Positions 43,267-54,054 of a stretch of 64,000 bases of DNA are shown one piece after another. Position 1 is the stretch's first letter; each line of letters begins with the position of its first letter. The stretch is taken from assembly GCF_003076135.1 (NCBI RefSeq), contig NZ_QDGZ01000004.1, forward strand, positions 248,001 to 312,000, in the 5' to 3' direction. The stretch comes from Nocardioides gansuensis (lineage in GTDB: Bacteria; Actinomycetota; Actinomycetes; Propionibacteriales; Nocardioidaceae). The notes beneath the pieces are model-generated. The model searched no databases. It saw only the letters and a list, made by a program, of their open reading frames with translations, and was not told where the DNA came from. Made by a program: the position numbers and the translations under genes.

Positions 43267-45342
43267 CTACTTCTTCTTGTAGACCACGACCACACCGGGT
43301 CGCGGGAAGGAGTCGGTGTGCGGCCAGGTGCTCGACGGCGCCTCGAACGTGGCGTCGTCGGTCTCGCCCGGGTGCTGCGGGGCGATGAAGACCGAATTCT
43401 GGTCCTCGGTGATGAACGGGCCGCAGGTCTCGGCGCCGACCGGCACGGTGAGGAACTGCTGGACCTTGCCGCGGTTGGGGCCCTCGACCGGCACCCGGAA
43501 GAGGCCGTCGTGGGAGCCGAGCACCGCTCCGTCCGTGGAGATCCACAGGTTGCCGACGGCGTCGAAGGCGAGGTTGTCGGGGCAGCTGATCGGGCTGACG
43601 AGCTGCTTGGGGTAGCCGGCGAAGTAGGTGACCGGGTCGGCGGGGTCGCCGCAGACCAGCATCAGGTCCCAGCTGAACGTCTCGGCCAGGTGGTCACCTC
43701 CGGTCGGGCTGATCTCGAGCACGTAGCCGTTGCGGTTGCCCGTCGCGGCGACGAGCGGGCCGCCGGGCTCGGACCGGACAAGGCTCGAGGTGACGGGGTT
43801 GGCCTCGTCGGCCGGCCACTTCCTGCCGCGGTCGGAGTTGTTGGTCAGCGCCGCGTAGACCTTCCCGTTGACCGGGTTGACCTCGACGTCCTCGGGGCGG
43901 TCCATCCGCGTGGGGCCGACCTTGTCGGCGGCCAGACGGGTGTCGATGAGCACGTCCGCGACGCTCATCCCCTCGACGTACGACGTGGTGTCGCTGGTCA
44001 GCGGGATCCAGGCGCCCGAGCCGTCGTGGACACCATCCCCGGCGCCGTCGCCCGTGAACTTCCCGACGAAGAGCGTGCCGGCGGTGAGGAGCTCGAGGTT
44101 CTTCTGGCGCGCCTGCTCTGTGCCGGAGGCGTCGAAGGTGCCCGCGGAGACGAACTTGTAGATGTAGTCGCCGCGCTCGTCGTCACCCATGTAGACCACG
44201 ACCTGGCCGTTGTCGGCGAGGGTGCAGTTGGCGCCCTCGTGCTTGAACCGGCCGAGCATCGTGTGCTTGCGCGGGGTCGACCTCGGGTCGTAGGGGTCGA
44301 TCTCGACGATCCACCCGAAGCGGAACGGCTCGTGCGGCTCCCGGGCCAGGTCGAAGCGCGAGGCGACGTCCTTCCAGCCCCTTGTGCCGGTGCCGGTGAT
44401 GCCGTAGCGCTTGTAGGAGTCGAGGTAGCGGGTGTCCAGCGGGGCCGAGGTGTCGAAGTACTGGTTGAAGTTCTCCTCGCCCGACAGGACGGTGCCCCAC
44501 GGGGTGAGGCCGCCGGCGCAGTTGTTGAGCGTGCCGTAGACGACCGTGCCGGTGCTGTCGGCCTTGGTCTTGAGCCGGTCGTGCCCGGCAGCCGGGCCGT
44601 CGAGCTCGAACTTCGTGCCGGTGTGGATGCGGCGGTTGAGCGTGGTGTCCCTCGGCTTGACGCGCTTCCACGAGCCGAGGGTCCTGCCACGCTTGATCTC
44701 CACCACGGACATGCCGTGCGAGGCCATCGCGACCTGCTTGATGGTGATGTCGTCGTATGCGCCAGTGGGGAACATCAGCGGCTCGTCGGTGTACTCGTGG
44801 TTGGTCACGAGCAGCGCCCGGTCCTCCTTGTCCGGGTGGGGGAGGACTCCGACGTAGTCGGCGTTGTAGCCGAACTGCTTCTCGGCCGCGCCAGGCGTCT
44901 GGTTGTTCACGTCGAACGTCGGCGCGTCCTTGACCACCGGGTCGCCCCAGGCGATCACCACGTTGGCCTTGAAGCCCTCGGGGACGATGACCTGGTCGTC
45001 GGTGTTGGGCGCGACGGGAGTGAACTCCCAGGTGCCGGCGCCGTGGGCCACCTTGGCCGCGACGGCGGCCTCGGCCAGCGAGCCGACCGTCACGGAGGAG
45101 GCGGCGGCCGGCGCCGCCACGCCGGCCAGGCTGAGCGCGCCGATCCCGGCGCCGGCCTTGAGCACGGAGCGACGGGCCAGCGCCTGGGCGGCGATGTCGC
45201 GGAACTCGGGGTTGCCCGAGGAGTTGGGGACCGGCTGGTCGCAGGCGTTGCCACAGCGGTACTGGCAGGTCTTGTGGCTGCGCGAGCCGTGGGGACCGGT
45301 GCTGACCAGCGGCAGCAGCCGGCGGGTGGGGGTGGTGGTCAT
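43267..45342 (-). CDS. phoX: PhoX-family alkaline phosphatase, Tat-exported
   Basis: This is a 691-residue phosphatase of the PhoX family, with calcium and iron in studied members. A long N-terminal leader (SRSHKTCQYRCGNACDQPVPN) is followed by twin arginines at 57-58 (LARRSVLKAGAGIGALSLAG), the export signal. The body has VVIAWGDPV, NHEYTDEPLMFP, NNCAGGLTPWGTVLSGEENF and the late FITEDQNSVFIAPQHPGETD block of the family. GGAGGACGC precedes the ATG at 45342. A PHO box lies upstream, pointing to PhoP control in phosphate limitation. Confidence 0.93.
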   Translation of the reverse strand: MTTTPTRRLLPLVSTGPHGSRSHKTCQYRCGNACDQPVPNSSGNPEFRDIAAQALARRSVLKAGAGIGALSLAGVAAPAAASSVTVGSLAEAAVAAKVAHGAGTWEFTPVAPNTDDQVIVPEGFKANVVIAWGDPVVKDAPTFDVNNQTPGAAEKQFGYNADYVGVLPHPDKEDRALLVTNHEYTDEPLMFPTGAYDDITIKQVAMASHGMSVVEIKRGRTLGSWKRVKPRDTTLNRRIHTGTKFELDGPAAGHDRLKTKADSTGTVVYGTLNNCAGGLTPWGTVLSGEENFNQYFDTSAPLDTRYLDSYKRYGITGTGTRGWKDVASRFDLAREPHEPFRFGWIVEIDPYDPRSTPRKHTMLGRFKHEGANCTLADNGQVVVYMGDDERGDYIYKFVSAGTFDASGTEQARQKNLELLTAGTLFVGKFTGDGAGDGVHDGSGAWIPLTSDTTSYVEGMSVADVLIDTRLAADKVGPTRMDRPEDVEVNPVNGKVYAALTNNSDRGRKWPADEANPVTSSLVRSEPGGPLVAATGNRNGYVLEISPTGGDHLAETFSWDLMLVCGDPADPVTYFAGYPKQLVSPISCPDNLAFDAVGNLWISTDGAVLGSHDGLFRVPVEGPNRGKVQQFLTVPVGAETCGPFITEDQNSVFIAPQHPGETDDATFEAPSSTWPHTDSFPRPGVVVVYKKK

Positions 45343-45399
45343 GCGTCCTCCGTGTTGTCGAAGCGATGGCCGCACTCTGGCGGCGACAGGAGTTGGCAC

Positions 45400-45428
45400 G
45401 GTGACGGCGTGGTGAATGGCGTACGAAT
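45400..45428 (-). promoter_or_regulatory. Putative PHO box upstream of phoX
   Basis: On the minus strand, three direct-repeat units occur exactly 11 bases apart: ATTCGTA (45422-45428), ATTCACC (45411-45417) and CGTCACC (45400-45406), against the Streptomyces consensus GTTCACC. They end 58 bases before the phoX start. Confidence 0.7.
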
Positions 45429-45532
45429 GGCGTCCGAGGCGACGGCGGCAGGCGTGTCGTCCGGGGGACGCGGGGGTCATCCGGTTAGCGTGGGGCGAAC
45501 ACCTGTTCGGACGTACGACGAGAGGTCACGGC

Positions 45533-46081
45533 ATGCGCGTGCTCGGGATCGACCCCGGCCTGACCCGGTGCGGGGTCGGCGTGGTCGAGGGCAGCGTCGG
45601 CCGCCCCCTCACCCTGATCGACGTCAACGTGCTGCGCACCAGCGCCGACCAGCCGGTGGCCCAGCGGCTCGTCACGATCGAGAAGGGCCTCGACGCCTGG
45701 CTCGACGAGTTCGAGCCCGACGCGGTCGCGGTCGAGCGGGTCTTCGCCCGTTCCGACTCGAGCACGATCATGGGCACGGCCCAGGCCAGCGGCATCGCCC
45801 TGGTGGTGGCTGCGCGTCGCGGGCTGCCCATCGCGCTGCACACGCCGAGCGAGGTGAAGGCCGCCGTCACCGGCAGCGGCCGCGCCGCCAAGCCGCAGGT
45901 GGGCGCGATGGTCGCGCGCATCCTGCGCCTCGACGCGCCACCGAGCCCGGCCGATGCCTCGGACGCCGTGGCCCTGGCCATCACCCACATCTGGCGCGGT
46001 GGCGCCCAGGCGCGCCTCGATGCCGCCGTCGCCGCCGCGTCCCGACCCGCGAGGACTACACCCATGAGGACTGGTCGATGA
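45533..46081 (+). CDS. ruvC: Holliday junction resolvase RuvC
   Basis: This 182-residue endonuclease cuts Holliday junctions. Acidic active-site positions are visible: Asp7 in VLGIDPGLTRCGVGV, Glu in VAVERVF near residue 68, and the two Asp of ADASDAVALAI near residue 142. GAGAGG lies about ten bases before the ATG at 45533. Its 3' end overlaps ruvA by four bases, and ruvB follows, so all three act as one operon. Confidence 0.96.
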   Translation: MRVLGIDPGLTRCGVGVVEGSVGRPLTLIDVNVLRTSADQPVAQRLVTIEKGLDAWLDEFEPDAVAVERVFARSDSSTIMGTAQASGIALVVAARRGLPIALHTPSEVKAAVTGSGRAAKPQVGAMVARILRLDAPPSPADASDAVALAITHIWRGGAQARLDAAVAAASRPARTTPMRTGR

Positions 46082-46677
46082 TCGCCTTCGTGCGCGGCAC
46101 GGTCGCCGCCGTCTCCCTGACCAGTGCCGTCGTCGAGGTCGGTGGGGTGGGGCTCGAGCTGCTCTGCACGCCCGACACCCTGGCCAGCCTGCGCGACGGC
46201 GCGGAGGTCAGGCTGCCCACGAGCCTCGTCGTACGGGAGGACTCCCTGACCCTGTTCGGCTTCGCCGACGAGGACGAGAAGACGTGCTTCGAGCTCGTCC
46301 AGACGGCGAGCGGAGTCGGCCCCAAGCTGGCGCAGGCGATGGTGGCGGTGCTCTCGCCCGACGCGCTGCGCGTCGCGATCGCGTCCGAGGACGTCAAGAC
46401 GCTCACCCGGGTGCCCGGCATCGGCCAGAAGGGCGCCCAGCGGATCATCCTGGAGCTCAAGGACCGGATCGGCGCGCCCACCGGCTCCACGCCCTCGTCC
46501 TCGCCCGTCCCCGCCGCCGCGCCCTGGCGCGACCAGGTGCTCCAGGGACTCGTCGGCCTCGGCTGGTCGGCGAAGGAGGGCGAGAAGGCCGTCGAGGCCG
46601 TCGCCGACCAGGCCGGCCCGAGCCCCGACGTCGCGGCCCTGCTGCGCTCGGCCCTGCGCACGCTGAGCAGGGCGTGA
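46078..46677 (+). CDS. ruvA: Holliday junction branch-migration protein RuvA
   Basis: This is a 199-residue DNA-binding subunit of RuvAB. The [25 protein letters not shown] opening is the N-terminal OB-fold; the helix-hairpin-helix motifs appear as [14 protein letters not shown] and [19 protein letters not shown]; a flexible Ser/Pro linker leads to the C-terminal domain that contacts RuvB. The ATG at 46078 overlaps the ruvC stop. Confidence 0.96.
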   Translation: MIAFVRGTVAAVSLTSAVVEVGGVGLELLCTPDTLASLRDGAEVRLPTSLVVREDSLTLFGFADEDEKTCFELVQTASGVGPKLAQAMVAVLSPDALRVAIASEDVKTLTRVPGIGQKGAQRIILELKDRIGAPTGSTPSSSPVPAAAPWRDQVLQGLVGLGWSAKEGEKAVEAVADQAGPSPDVAALLRSALRTLSRA

Positions 46678-46681
46678 CGAG

Positions 46682-47764
<1,083 letters not shown>

Positions 47765-47822
47765 GGCGTGTCCGCGTACACTCCACCGGCGTCCCGTCCT
47801 GCGTGATCGAGAGGTAGTCGTC

Positions 47823-48122
47823 GTGGCCGAGCTCGTCTCGTTCCTTCCCCTGGTGGCCATCGCGCTGCTCTTCTGGCTGATGGTGGTGCGCCCCGCGTCG
47901 CGACGCCAGAAGGAGCTGCGCCGGGTCCAGTCCGAGCTGCGCCCCGGACAGCGGGTGATGCTCTCCTCGGGCATCTACGGCACGGTCACCACGATCGGTG
48001 ACGACCGCGTGCACGTCGAGCTCGCCCCGGGCGTCGTGGTCGAGGTCGTCCGGGCTGCCATCGGCGCCGTCGACGAGGCCGCCGGAGACGCCGTACCCCC
48101 CACGGCCGAGTCCGGGGACTGA
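47823..48122 (+). CDS. yajC: YajC, Sec translocase accessory protein
   Basis: This is a 99-residue protein with one N-terminal transmembrane helix (FLPLVAIALLFWLMVVRP) followed by RRQKELRRVQSELRPGQRVMLSSGIYGTVTTI, the YajC pattern. It joins SecDF in the holotranslocon. GAGAGG lies upstream of the GTG at 47823. secD begins 1 base after its stop. Confidence 0.93.
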   Translation: MAELVSFLPLVAIALLFWLMVVRPASRRQKELRRVQSELRPGQRVMLSSGIYGTVTTIGDDRVHVELAPGVVVEVVRAAIGAVDEAAGDAVPPTAESGD

Positions 48123-48123
48123 G

Positions 48124-49836
48124 GTGGCGCGCGCGCACACCCCGGGGCGCACCCTGGTCGTCTTCTTCCTGGGCCTGGCCCTGTCCTACGGACTGGTGGC
48201 GCTCGCCGGACAGTGGACGCCCAAGCTCGGCCTGGACCTCCAGGGCGGCACCAGGATCACCCTCGTCGCCGAGGGCAAGCCGGACGCCGCCCAGCTCGAG
48301 GAGGCCCGCAAGATCATCGAGAGCCGCGTCAACGGCTCCGGCGTCGCCGAGGCCGAGGTCGCGGTCCAGGGCAACCAGTACGTCGTGGTGGAGATCCCCG
48401 GCGAGAGCCGTCGTGACCTCGTGGAGACCGTGAAGCGGCAGGCGCAGCTGCGCTTCCGGGTCGTGGCTCAGGTCGCCGACGGCGTCGCCGGTGCGACGGG
48501 AAGCCAGTCGGGCAGCCCGGTGCCCGGCACCGGCAGCCTGCCCGGCACCGTGACCGAGTCGCAGGCGCCGACCAACCCCAGCGAGTCGCCCAGCCCCGGC
48601 ACGAAGAAGCAGAAGTCGTCGAAGCAGCGCGCCCCGCTGGCCTGGGCGGCCGACGAGACGGGCTCGGAGTCGCCGACCCCGTCGCCGAGCCCCTCGCCGA
48701 GCCCCTCGCCGAGCGACGCGCCGTCCCAGGACGGCCAAGACCCGCTCCAGTGGATGAACAACCCGGATGCGAAGTCGCTGCAGGCCTTCCAGAAGTTCGC
48801 CTGCCCGGCCCCCGGCGAGGCCCCCGACGTGGTCGACGACCCGGACAAGCCGCTGGTCACCTGCGACGAGAACGGCCTCAAGTACCTGCTCTCGGAGTCG
48901 ATGATCGAGGGCACCCAGCTGTCCAGCGCGTCGACGCGGCCACCGGACCAGCAGAGCGTCGAGTGGGGCGTGGACCTCAAGTTCGACGGTGAGGGCACCA
49001 AGGAGTTCGCCCGCATCTCCCGGGCGCTCTACAACACCGACAAGCAGTTCGCGATCGTGCTCGACGGCCAGGTCATCTCCGCGCCCACGATGAACGGCAT
49101 CATCACCGACGGGCGCGCGCAGATCACCGGTGAGTTCACCGAGGCCGAGGCCAACAGCCTCGCGACGAGCCTCGACTTCGGTGCACTGCCCATCTCCTTC
49201 CAGCCCGACCCCCAGGTTGAGCTGGTCGGGCCGTCGCTGGCCGGCAACCAGCTGAGCGCGGGCATCACGGCCGGCGCGATCGGCCTCGGGCTCGTGATGC
49301 TCTACTGCCTGCTCTACTACCGCGGCCTCGGCCTCGTCGTGATCGCCTCGCTCCTCGTGGCCGCCGCGCTGACCTACGCGCTCGTGGTGCTGCTGAGCAA
49401 GGGAGCCGGCTTCACGCTCTCCCTGCCCGGCATCGCCGGCCTGATCGTGGCGGTGGGCATCACCGCCGACTCGTTCGTCGTGTTCTTCGAACGCATCCGC
49501 GACGAGATGCGCGAGGGCAAGTCGATGAAGGTGGCCGTGGAGTCCGGCTGGGTCCGCGCCCGCAACACCTGCCTCGCGGCCGACGCGGTCTCGCTGCTCG
49601 CGGCCCTGGTGCTCTACATCTTTGCTGTGGGCGTCGTGAAGGGCTTCGCCTTCGCGCTCGGCCTCTCGACGCTGATCGACCTCGTCGTGTTCTTCTGGTT
49701 CACCAAGCCGATGGTCTCCTGGCTGGCCCGGTTCCACCTGTTCAGCTCCGGCCATCCCCTGTCCGGGCTCAGCCGGGACGCGCTCGGTGTCAGGGACACG
49801 ACACCTGAGAAGCTGCCCGCGGGAGGTGTGGCCTGA
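48124..49836 (+). CDS. secD: Protein translocase subunit SecD with a Ser/Pro-rich insertion
   Basis: This 570-residue membrane protein drives the late steps of protein export with proton motive force. It has the first helix, LGLDLQGGTRITL (D1 motif), then a large external domain, and five C-terminal helices with GLVMLYCLLYYRGLG and VGITADSFVVFFERIRDE. In the external domain, residues about 125-205 are a low-complexity Ser/Pro/Thr/Gly linker with a 4-fold 12-base DNA repeat. The GTG at 48124 follows yajC directly. The stop overlaps secF by one base. Confidence 0.95.
   Translation: MARAHTPGRTLVVFFLGLALSYGLVALAGQWTPKLGLDLQGGTRITLVAEGKPDAAQLEEARKIIESRVNGSGVAEAEVAVQGNQYVVVEIPGESRRDLVETVKRQAQLRFRVVAQVADGVAGATGSQSGSPVPGTGSLPGTVTESQAPTNPSESPSPGTKKQKSSKQRAPLAWAADETGSESPTPSPSPSPSPSPSDAPSQDGQDPLQWMNNPDAKSLQAFQKFACPAPGEAPDVVDDPDKPLVTCDENGLKYLLSESMIEGTQLSSASTRPPDQQSVEWGVDLKFDGEGTKEFARISRALYNTDKQFAIVLDGQVISAPTMNGIITDGRAQITGEFTEAEANSLATSLDFGALPISFQPDPQVELVGPSLAGNQLSAGITAGAIGLGLVMLYCLLYYRGLGLVVIASLLVAAALTYALVVLLSKGAGFTLSLPGIAGLIVAVGITADSFVVFFERIRDEMREGKSMKVAVESGWVRARNTCLAADAVSLLAALVLYIFAVGVVKGFAFALGLSTLIDLVVFFWFTKPMVSWLARFHLFSSGHPLSGLSRDALGVRDTTPEKLPAGGVA
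48670..48717 (+). repeat. 12-base tandem repeat inside secD
   Basis: Four units of TCGCCGAGCCCC (first and last diverged), encoding SPTP-SPSP-SPSP-SPSD. Likely to vary in copy number between strains. Confidence 0.75.
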
Positions 49837-51065
49837 TGGGTGCCTTCTCCAGGCTCGGCAACGACCTCTACACCGGCCGCCGCTCGATCGACTTCGTCGG
49901 TCGCCGCTGGCTCTGGTACGCCACGTCCGCCCTGATCGTCGCCGTGGCCGTCCTCGGCATGACGACCAAGGGCTTCAACATGGGCATCGAGTTCACCGGT
50001 GGTGCGGAATACCGCGTCACCCTGCCCGCGTCGCAGGTCAACCAGGACACGGCCGACGAGGTGCGCCAGGCCGTCGCCGGCACCGGTGTCGAGGGCGCCA
50101 CGTCGCCGGTGGTCACGACCTCCGGCGAAGAGGCGATCCTCGTCCAGACTGAGCCGCTCAACGACCACGAGAGCAAGGAGGTCGTCGACGCCCTCCTGGC
50201 GACCACCGGAGCCTCCGCCGGCGACATCTCCCAGACCGAGATCGGACCGAGCTGGGGCCGCGAGGTCGCCGAGCGGTCGCTGATCGGCCTCGCGGTCTTC
50301 CTGGTCCTCGTGGTGCTCTTCATCTGGGCCTACTTCCGCGAGTGGAAGATGTCGGTCGCCGCGATGGTGGCCCTGGCCCACGACGTACTCATCACCGTCG
50401 GCGTCTATGCCCTCTCCGGCTTCGAGGTCACCCCTGCCACCGTCACCGGGGTGCTGACCATCCTCGGCTTCTCCCTCTACGACACCGTCGTCGTCTTCGA
50501 CAAGGTGCGCGAGAACACCGCGGAGCTGCGCAAGACCAAGATGACGTACGCCGAGTCCGCCAACCTGGCGGTCAACCAGACCCTGGTGCGCTCGATCAAC
50601 ACCTCGCTGGTGGCGCTCATCCCGGTGGCGGCGATCCTCTACGTCGGGGCCGTGCAGCTGGGCTCCGGATCCTTGAAGGACCTTGCGCTCGCGCTGTTCG
50701 TCGGCATGGCCGCCGGCGCCTACTCCTCGATCTTCATCGCGACCCCGCTGCTGGTGCACATGAAGCAGAACGAGCCGGACATCGCGCTCACCGAGCGTCG
50801 CGCGGCAGCCCGCCGGCGCGAGGCCGCCGCCGACCGCTACGCCCACGTCGGAGGCGCCCGCGCGGACGCCACGCCGCCGCCCGATCCGCGCACCGGCGCG
50901 ACCCCGCGGCCGCCCAAGGCTCCGGTCGCCCCGCCGCGGAAGCCCGAGGCCGTCGGGAAGGGCCGGGTCGTGCCCAAGGCCCACGCGCCGTTGCAGAAGA
51001 GCGGGGCCGCCGGGCGCGTGCAGCCCGTGCGGAAGCCGAGGTCGCAGCGCGGGAAGAAGAAGTGA
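49836..51065 (+). CDS. secF: Protein translocase subunit SecF
   Basis: This is a 409-residue partner of SecD with six hydrophobic segments. GIEFTGGAEYRV is the N-terminal motif, then GFSLYDTVVVFDKVRENT, the SecF signature near residue 210. The C-terminal tail of about 90 residues is basic and proline-rich (RPPKAPVAPPRKP) and likely cytoplasmic. ATG overlaps the secD stop by one base. apt follows with a 4-base overlap. Confidence 0.96.
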   Translation: MGAFSRLGNDLYTGRRSIDFVGRRWLWYATSALIVAVAVLGMTTKGFNMGIEFTGGAEYRVTLPASQVNQDTADEVRQAVAGTGVEGATSPVVTTSGEEAILVQTEPLNDHESKEVVDALLATTGASAGDISQTEIGPSWGREVAERSLIGLAVFLVLVVLFIWAYFREWKMSVAAMVALAHDVLITVGVYALSGFEVTPATVTGVLTILGFSLYDTVVVFDKVRENTAELRKTKMTYAESANLAVNQTLVRSINTSLVALIPVAAILYVGAVQLGSGSLKDLALALFVGMAAGAYSSIFIATPLLVHMKQNEPDIALTERRAAARRREAAADRYAHVGGARADATPPPDPRTGATPRPPKAPVAPPRKPEAVGKGRVVPKAHAPLQKSGAAGRVQPVRKPRSQRGKKK

Positions 51066-51607
51066 GCGCCGAGGGGGTGCGCGCCGCGCTCGAGCGGCTC
51101 GTCCGCGACGTGCCGGACTTCCCCGAGCCCGGGATCGTCTTCAAGGACATCACCCCGTTGCTCGCGGACCACAAGGCCTTCAGCCAGGTCGTCGAGGCGC
51201 TCGCCGAGATGGGCCGTGACGAGTCGGGTGCCGGGGTCGTCGACAAGGTCGTCGGCATGGAGGCCCGGGGCTTCATCCTGGCCGCGCCGGTGGCGCTGGC
51301 ACTGGGTGCGGGCTTCGTCCCCGTGCGCAAGGCCGGCAAGCTGCCGGGCGAGACGCACGCGGTGTCCTACGCCCTGGAGTACGGCGAGGCCACCCTGGAG
51401 CTGCACCGCGACGCCGTCGCGCCGGGGGAGCGGGTGCTGCTCGTCGACGACGTGCTCGCGACCGGCGGCACCGTGGCCGCGACCCGCCAGCTCGTCGAGG
51501 CGTGCGGTGGTGTGGTCGTCGGGGTGGCCGTGCTGATGGAGCTCGGGTTCCTGCCCGGGCGCGAGACGGTGGGCGACCTGCCACTGCACGCCCTGATGAC
51601 GATCTGA
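51062..51607 (+). CDS. apt: Adenine phosphoribosyltransferase
   Basis: This 181-residue enzyme salvages adenine to AMP with PRPP. FPEPGIVFKDITPLL is the APRT opening and LLVDDVLATGGTVAAT the PRPP-binding motif. GTG at 51062 overlaps the secF stop. The secF-apt-relA order is conserved in actinobacteria and links purine salvage with (p)ppGpp metabolism only by position. Confidence 0.95.
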   Translation: MSAEGVRAALERLVRDVPDFPEPGIVFKDITPLLADHKAFSQVVEALAEMGRDESGAGVVDKVVGMEARGFILAAPVALALGAGFVPVRKAGKLPGETHAVSYALEYGEATLELHRDAVAPGERVLLVDDVLATGGTVAATRQLVEACGGVVVGVAVLMELGFLPGRETVGDLPLHALMTI

Positions 51608-51651
51608 CCTCTCAACCTCCGAGCGCCCGCAGGCGGGGTCCCCGCTCCTCC

Positions 51652-51657
51652 TAGACT
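51652..51657 (+). promoter_or_regulatory. Putative -10 of a leaderless relA promoter
   Basis: TAGACT lies 6 bases before the relA ATG, the same hexamer as at hisD. Confidence 0.5.
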
Positions 51658-51663
51658 GGCGGG

Positions 51664-53958
51664 ATGACCGACGAGACGACGACTCCGCAGCCGCCGCGCG
51701 CGGACGTCCCCGTCTCCGCGCGCAGCATGCGGGCCCGCCTGGCTCGCATCGGCTCCAGGCCGTCGAACGCCAACCCGGTCCTCGAGCCGCTCTTCCGTGC
51801 GGTCCGCGCCAACCATCCCAAGGCCGACCTCGCCCTGCTCGCGCGGGCCTACGAGGTCGCCGAGAAGATGCACGGGACGCAGATGCGCAAGAGCGGCGAC
51901 CCCTACATCACCCACCCGCTCGCGGTCACGACCATCCTGGCCGACATCGGCATGACCGAGCCGACCCTCGTCGCGTCCCTGCTGCACGACACGGTCGAGG
52001 ACACGCCGTACACGCTCGACCAGCTGCGCGCCGACTTCGGCGACGAGGTCGCCCAGCTCGTCGACGGCGTCACCAAGCTCGACAAGGTCCAGTACGGCGA
52101 CTCCGCGCAGGCCGAGACCATCCGCAAGATGATCGTGGCGATGTCCAAGGACATCCGCGTCCTGGTCATCAAGCTCGCCGACCGGCTCCACAACATGCGC
52201 ACGCTGCGCTATCTGAAGGCCGACACGCAGGAGCGCAAGGCCCGCGAGACCCTCGACATCTACGCCCCGCTGGCCCACCGGCTCGGCATGAACACCCTGA
52301 AGTGGGAGCTCGAGGATCTCGCCTTCGCCACGCTGCACCCCAAGATCTACGACGAGATCGTGCGAATGGTCGCCGAGCGCGCGCCCTCGCGCGACTCGTT
52401 CCTCGCCGAGGTGATCGCCCAGGTCGACCAGGACCTCAGGGACGCCAAGATCAAGGCCAAGGTCACCGGCCGCCCGAAGCACTACTACTCGATCTACCAG
52501 AAGATGATCGTCGGCGGCCGGGAGTTCTCCGACATCTACGACCTGGTCGGCGTGCGTGTCCTCGTGGAGGAGGACCGCGACTGCTACTCCGTCCTCGGCG
52601 TCCTGCACTCGCGGTGGAACCCGGTGCTCGGGCGCTTCAAGGACTACATCGCGATGCCGAAGTTCAACATGTACCAGTCGCTGCACACGACGGTCATCGG
52701 CCCGCAGGGCAAGCCCGTGGAGCTGCAGATCCGCACCTTCGCCCAGCACCGCCGTGCGGAGTACGGCGTCGCGGCGCACTGGAAGTACAAGGAGGACGGG
52801 CGCAACGGGCTCGACACCGAGCAGCGCGGCGACCTCGACGACATGGGCTGGCTGCGCCAGCTGATGGACTGGCAGAGCGAGGTCGAGGATCCGGGGGAGT
52901 TCCTGGAGTCGCTGCGCTTCGAGATGAACCAGGCGCAGGTCTACGTCTTCACCCCCCGCGGCGACGTGATCGCCCTGCCGGTGGGCGCGACGCCCGTCGA
53001 CTTCGCCTACGCCGTGCACACCGAGGTTGGCCACCACACCATCGGAGCCCGGGTGAACGGTCGCCTGGTGCCCCTGGAGTCGGCGCTCGACAACGGCGAC
53101 GTCGTCGAGGTCTTCACGTCCAAGGCGCCTGGTGCCGGGCCGTCGCGTGACTGGCTCACCTTCGTCAAGTCCCCCCGGGCCCGCAACAAGATCCGGCAGT
53201 GGTTCACCAAGGAGCGCCGCGAGGAGTCGATCGAGCAGGGCAAGGACCAGATCGCCCGGCTGATGCGCAAGGAGGGTCTGCCCCTCAAGCGCCTGATGTC
53301 CCACGAGACCCTGAGCCAGGCGGCCGCGCACTTCCACCACGCCGACATCTCGGCCCTCTATGCCGCGGTCGGCGAGGGCAACCTCAGCGCCCAGGCCGTC
53401 GTACGCCACGTCATCGAGGTGCACGGCGGCCAGGAGGGCGCCGCGGAGGACCTGGCGGAGGCCGTCACCATCACCGGTCGCCGCGGCCGGGCCAAGCCGA
53501 CCGGCACCGGCGACTCGGGCGTGATCGTCAAGGGTGCGGCCGACGTCTGGGTCAAGCTGGCCAAGTGCTGCACCCCGGTGCCGGGAGACCCGATCCTCGG
53601 CTTCGTCACCAAGGGCGGGGGAGTCTCGGTGCACCGCCGTGACTGCACCAACGCTTCGTCCCTCCAGTCCCAGCCCGAGAAGATCCTCGACGTCGAGTGG
53701 GCGCCCACGTCCTCCTCGACGTTCCTGGTCAACATCCAGGTCGAGGCGCTCGACCGGGCCCGCCTGCTCTCCGACATCACGATGGTGCTCTCCGACCAGC
53801 ACGTGAACATCCTCAGCGCCACCCTGTCGACCAACCGCGACCGCGTCTCCAAGAGCCGCTTCAGCTTCGAGATGGCCGACGCATCCCACCTGGACAGCCT
53901 GCTGCGCGCCGTACGCTCCGTGCCCGGCGTCTTCGACGCCTATCGCGTCACCTCGTAG
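51664..53958 (+). CDS. relA: Bifunctional (p)ppGpp synthetase/hydrolase
   Basis: This is a 764-residue long RSH protein. The HD hydrolase domain has [14 protein letters not shown] and [12 protein letters not shown]; the synthetase domain has [13 protein letters not shown] and the EIQIRT-like [25 protein letters not shown] ([14 protein letters not shown]) follows, then a zinc-finger-type CCTPVPGD segment and a C-terminal ACT domain. The HD motif is intact, so both activities are expected, as in the single Rel of most actinobacteria. Confidence 0.97.
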   Translation: MTDETTTPQPPRADVPVSARSMRARLARIGSRPSNANPVLEPLFRAVRANHPKADLALLARAYEVAEKMHGTQMRKSGDPYITHPLAVTTILADIGMTEPTLVASLLHDTVEDTPYTLDQLRADFGDEVAQLVDGVTKLDKVQYGDSAQAETIRKMIVAMSKDIRVLVIKLADRLHNMRTLRYLKADTQERKARETLDIYAPLAHRLGMNTLKWELEDLAFATLHPKIYDEIVRMVAERAPSRDSFLAEVIAQVDQDLRDAKIKAKVTGRPKHYYSIYQKMIVGGREFSDIYDLVGVRVLVEEDRDCYSVLGVLHSRWNPVLGRFKDYIAMPKFNMYQSLHTTVIGPQGKPVELQIRTFAQHRRAEYGVAAHWKYKEDGRNGLDTEQRGDLDDMGWLRQLMDWQSEVEDPGEFLESLRFEMNQAQVYVFTPRGDVIALPVGATPVDFAYAVHTEVGHHTIGARVNGRLVPLESALDNGDVVEVFTSKAPGAGPSRDWLTFVKSPRARNKIRQWFTKERREESIEQGKDQIARLMRKEGLPLKRLMSHETLSQAAAHFHHADISALYAAVGEGNLSAQAVVRHVIEVHGGQEGAAEDLAEAVTITGRRGRAKPTGTGDSGVIVKGAADVWVKLAKCCTPVPGDPILGFVTKGGGVSVHRRDCTNASSLQSQPEKILDVEWAPTSSSTFLVNIQVEALDRARLLSDITMVLSDQHVNILSATLSTNRDRVSKSRFSFEMADASHLDSLLRAVRSVPGVFDAYRVTS

Positions 53959-53970
53959 GCCCACCGGGGG

Positions 53971-54052
53971 GTCGAGCGGAGTCGAGACCTGGGTCGGGTG
54001 GTCGAGCGGAGTCGAGACCTGGGTCGGGTGGTCGAGCGGAGTCGAGACCTGG
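53971..54052 (+). repeat. 30-bp tandem repeat (2.7 units) of the GTCGAG family
   Basis: Units begin GTCGAGCGGAGTCGAGACCT and continue GGGTCGGGTG. Two full units (53971-54000, 54001-54030) and 22 bases of a third lie right after relA. The core is the same as in the dispersed repeats at 22588 and 54427. Confidence 0.8.
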
Positions 54053-54054
54053 AG

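Noticed and set aside
43226..43546. Separate minus-strand gene at the end of phoX
   Set aside because: It is an out-of-frame shadow of the phoX C-terminus and runs into the palindrome.
53971..54052. CRISPR array
   Set aside because: Repeats are directly adjacent with no spacers, and no cas genes are present.
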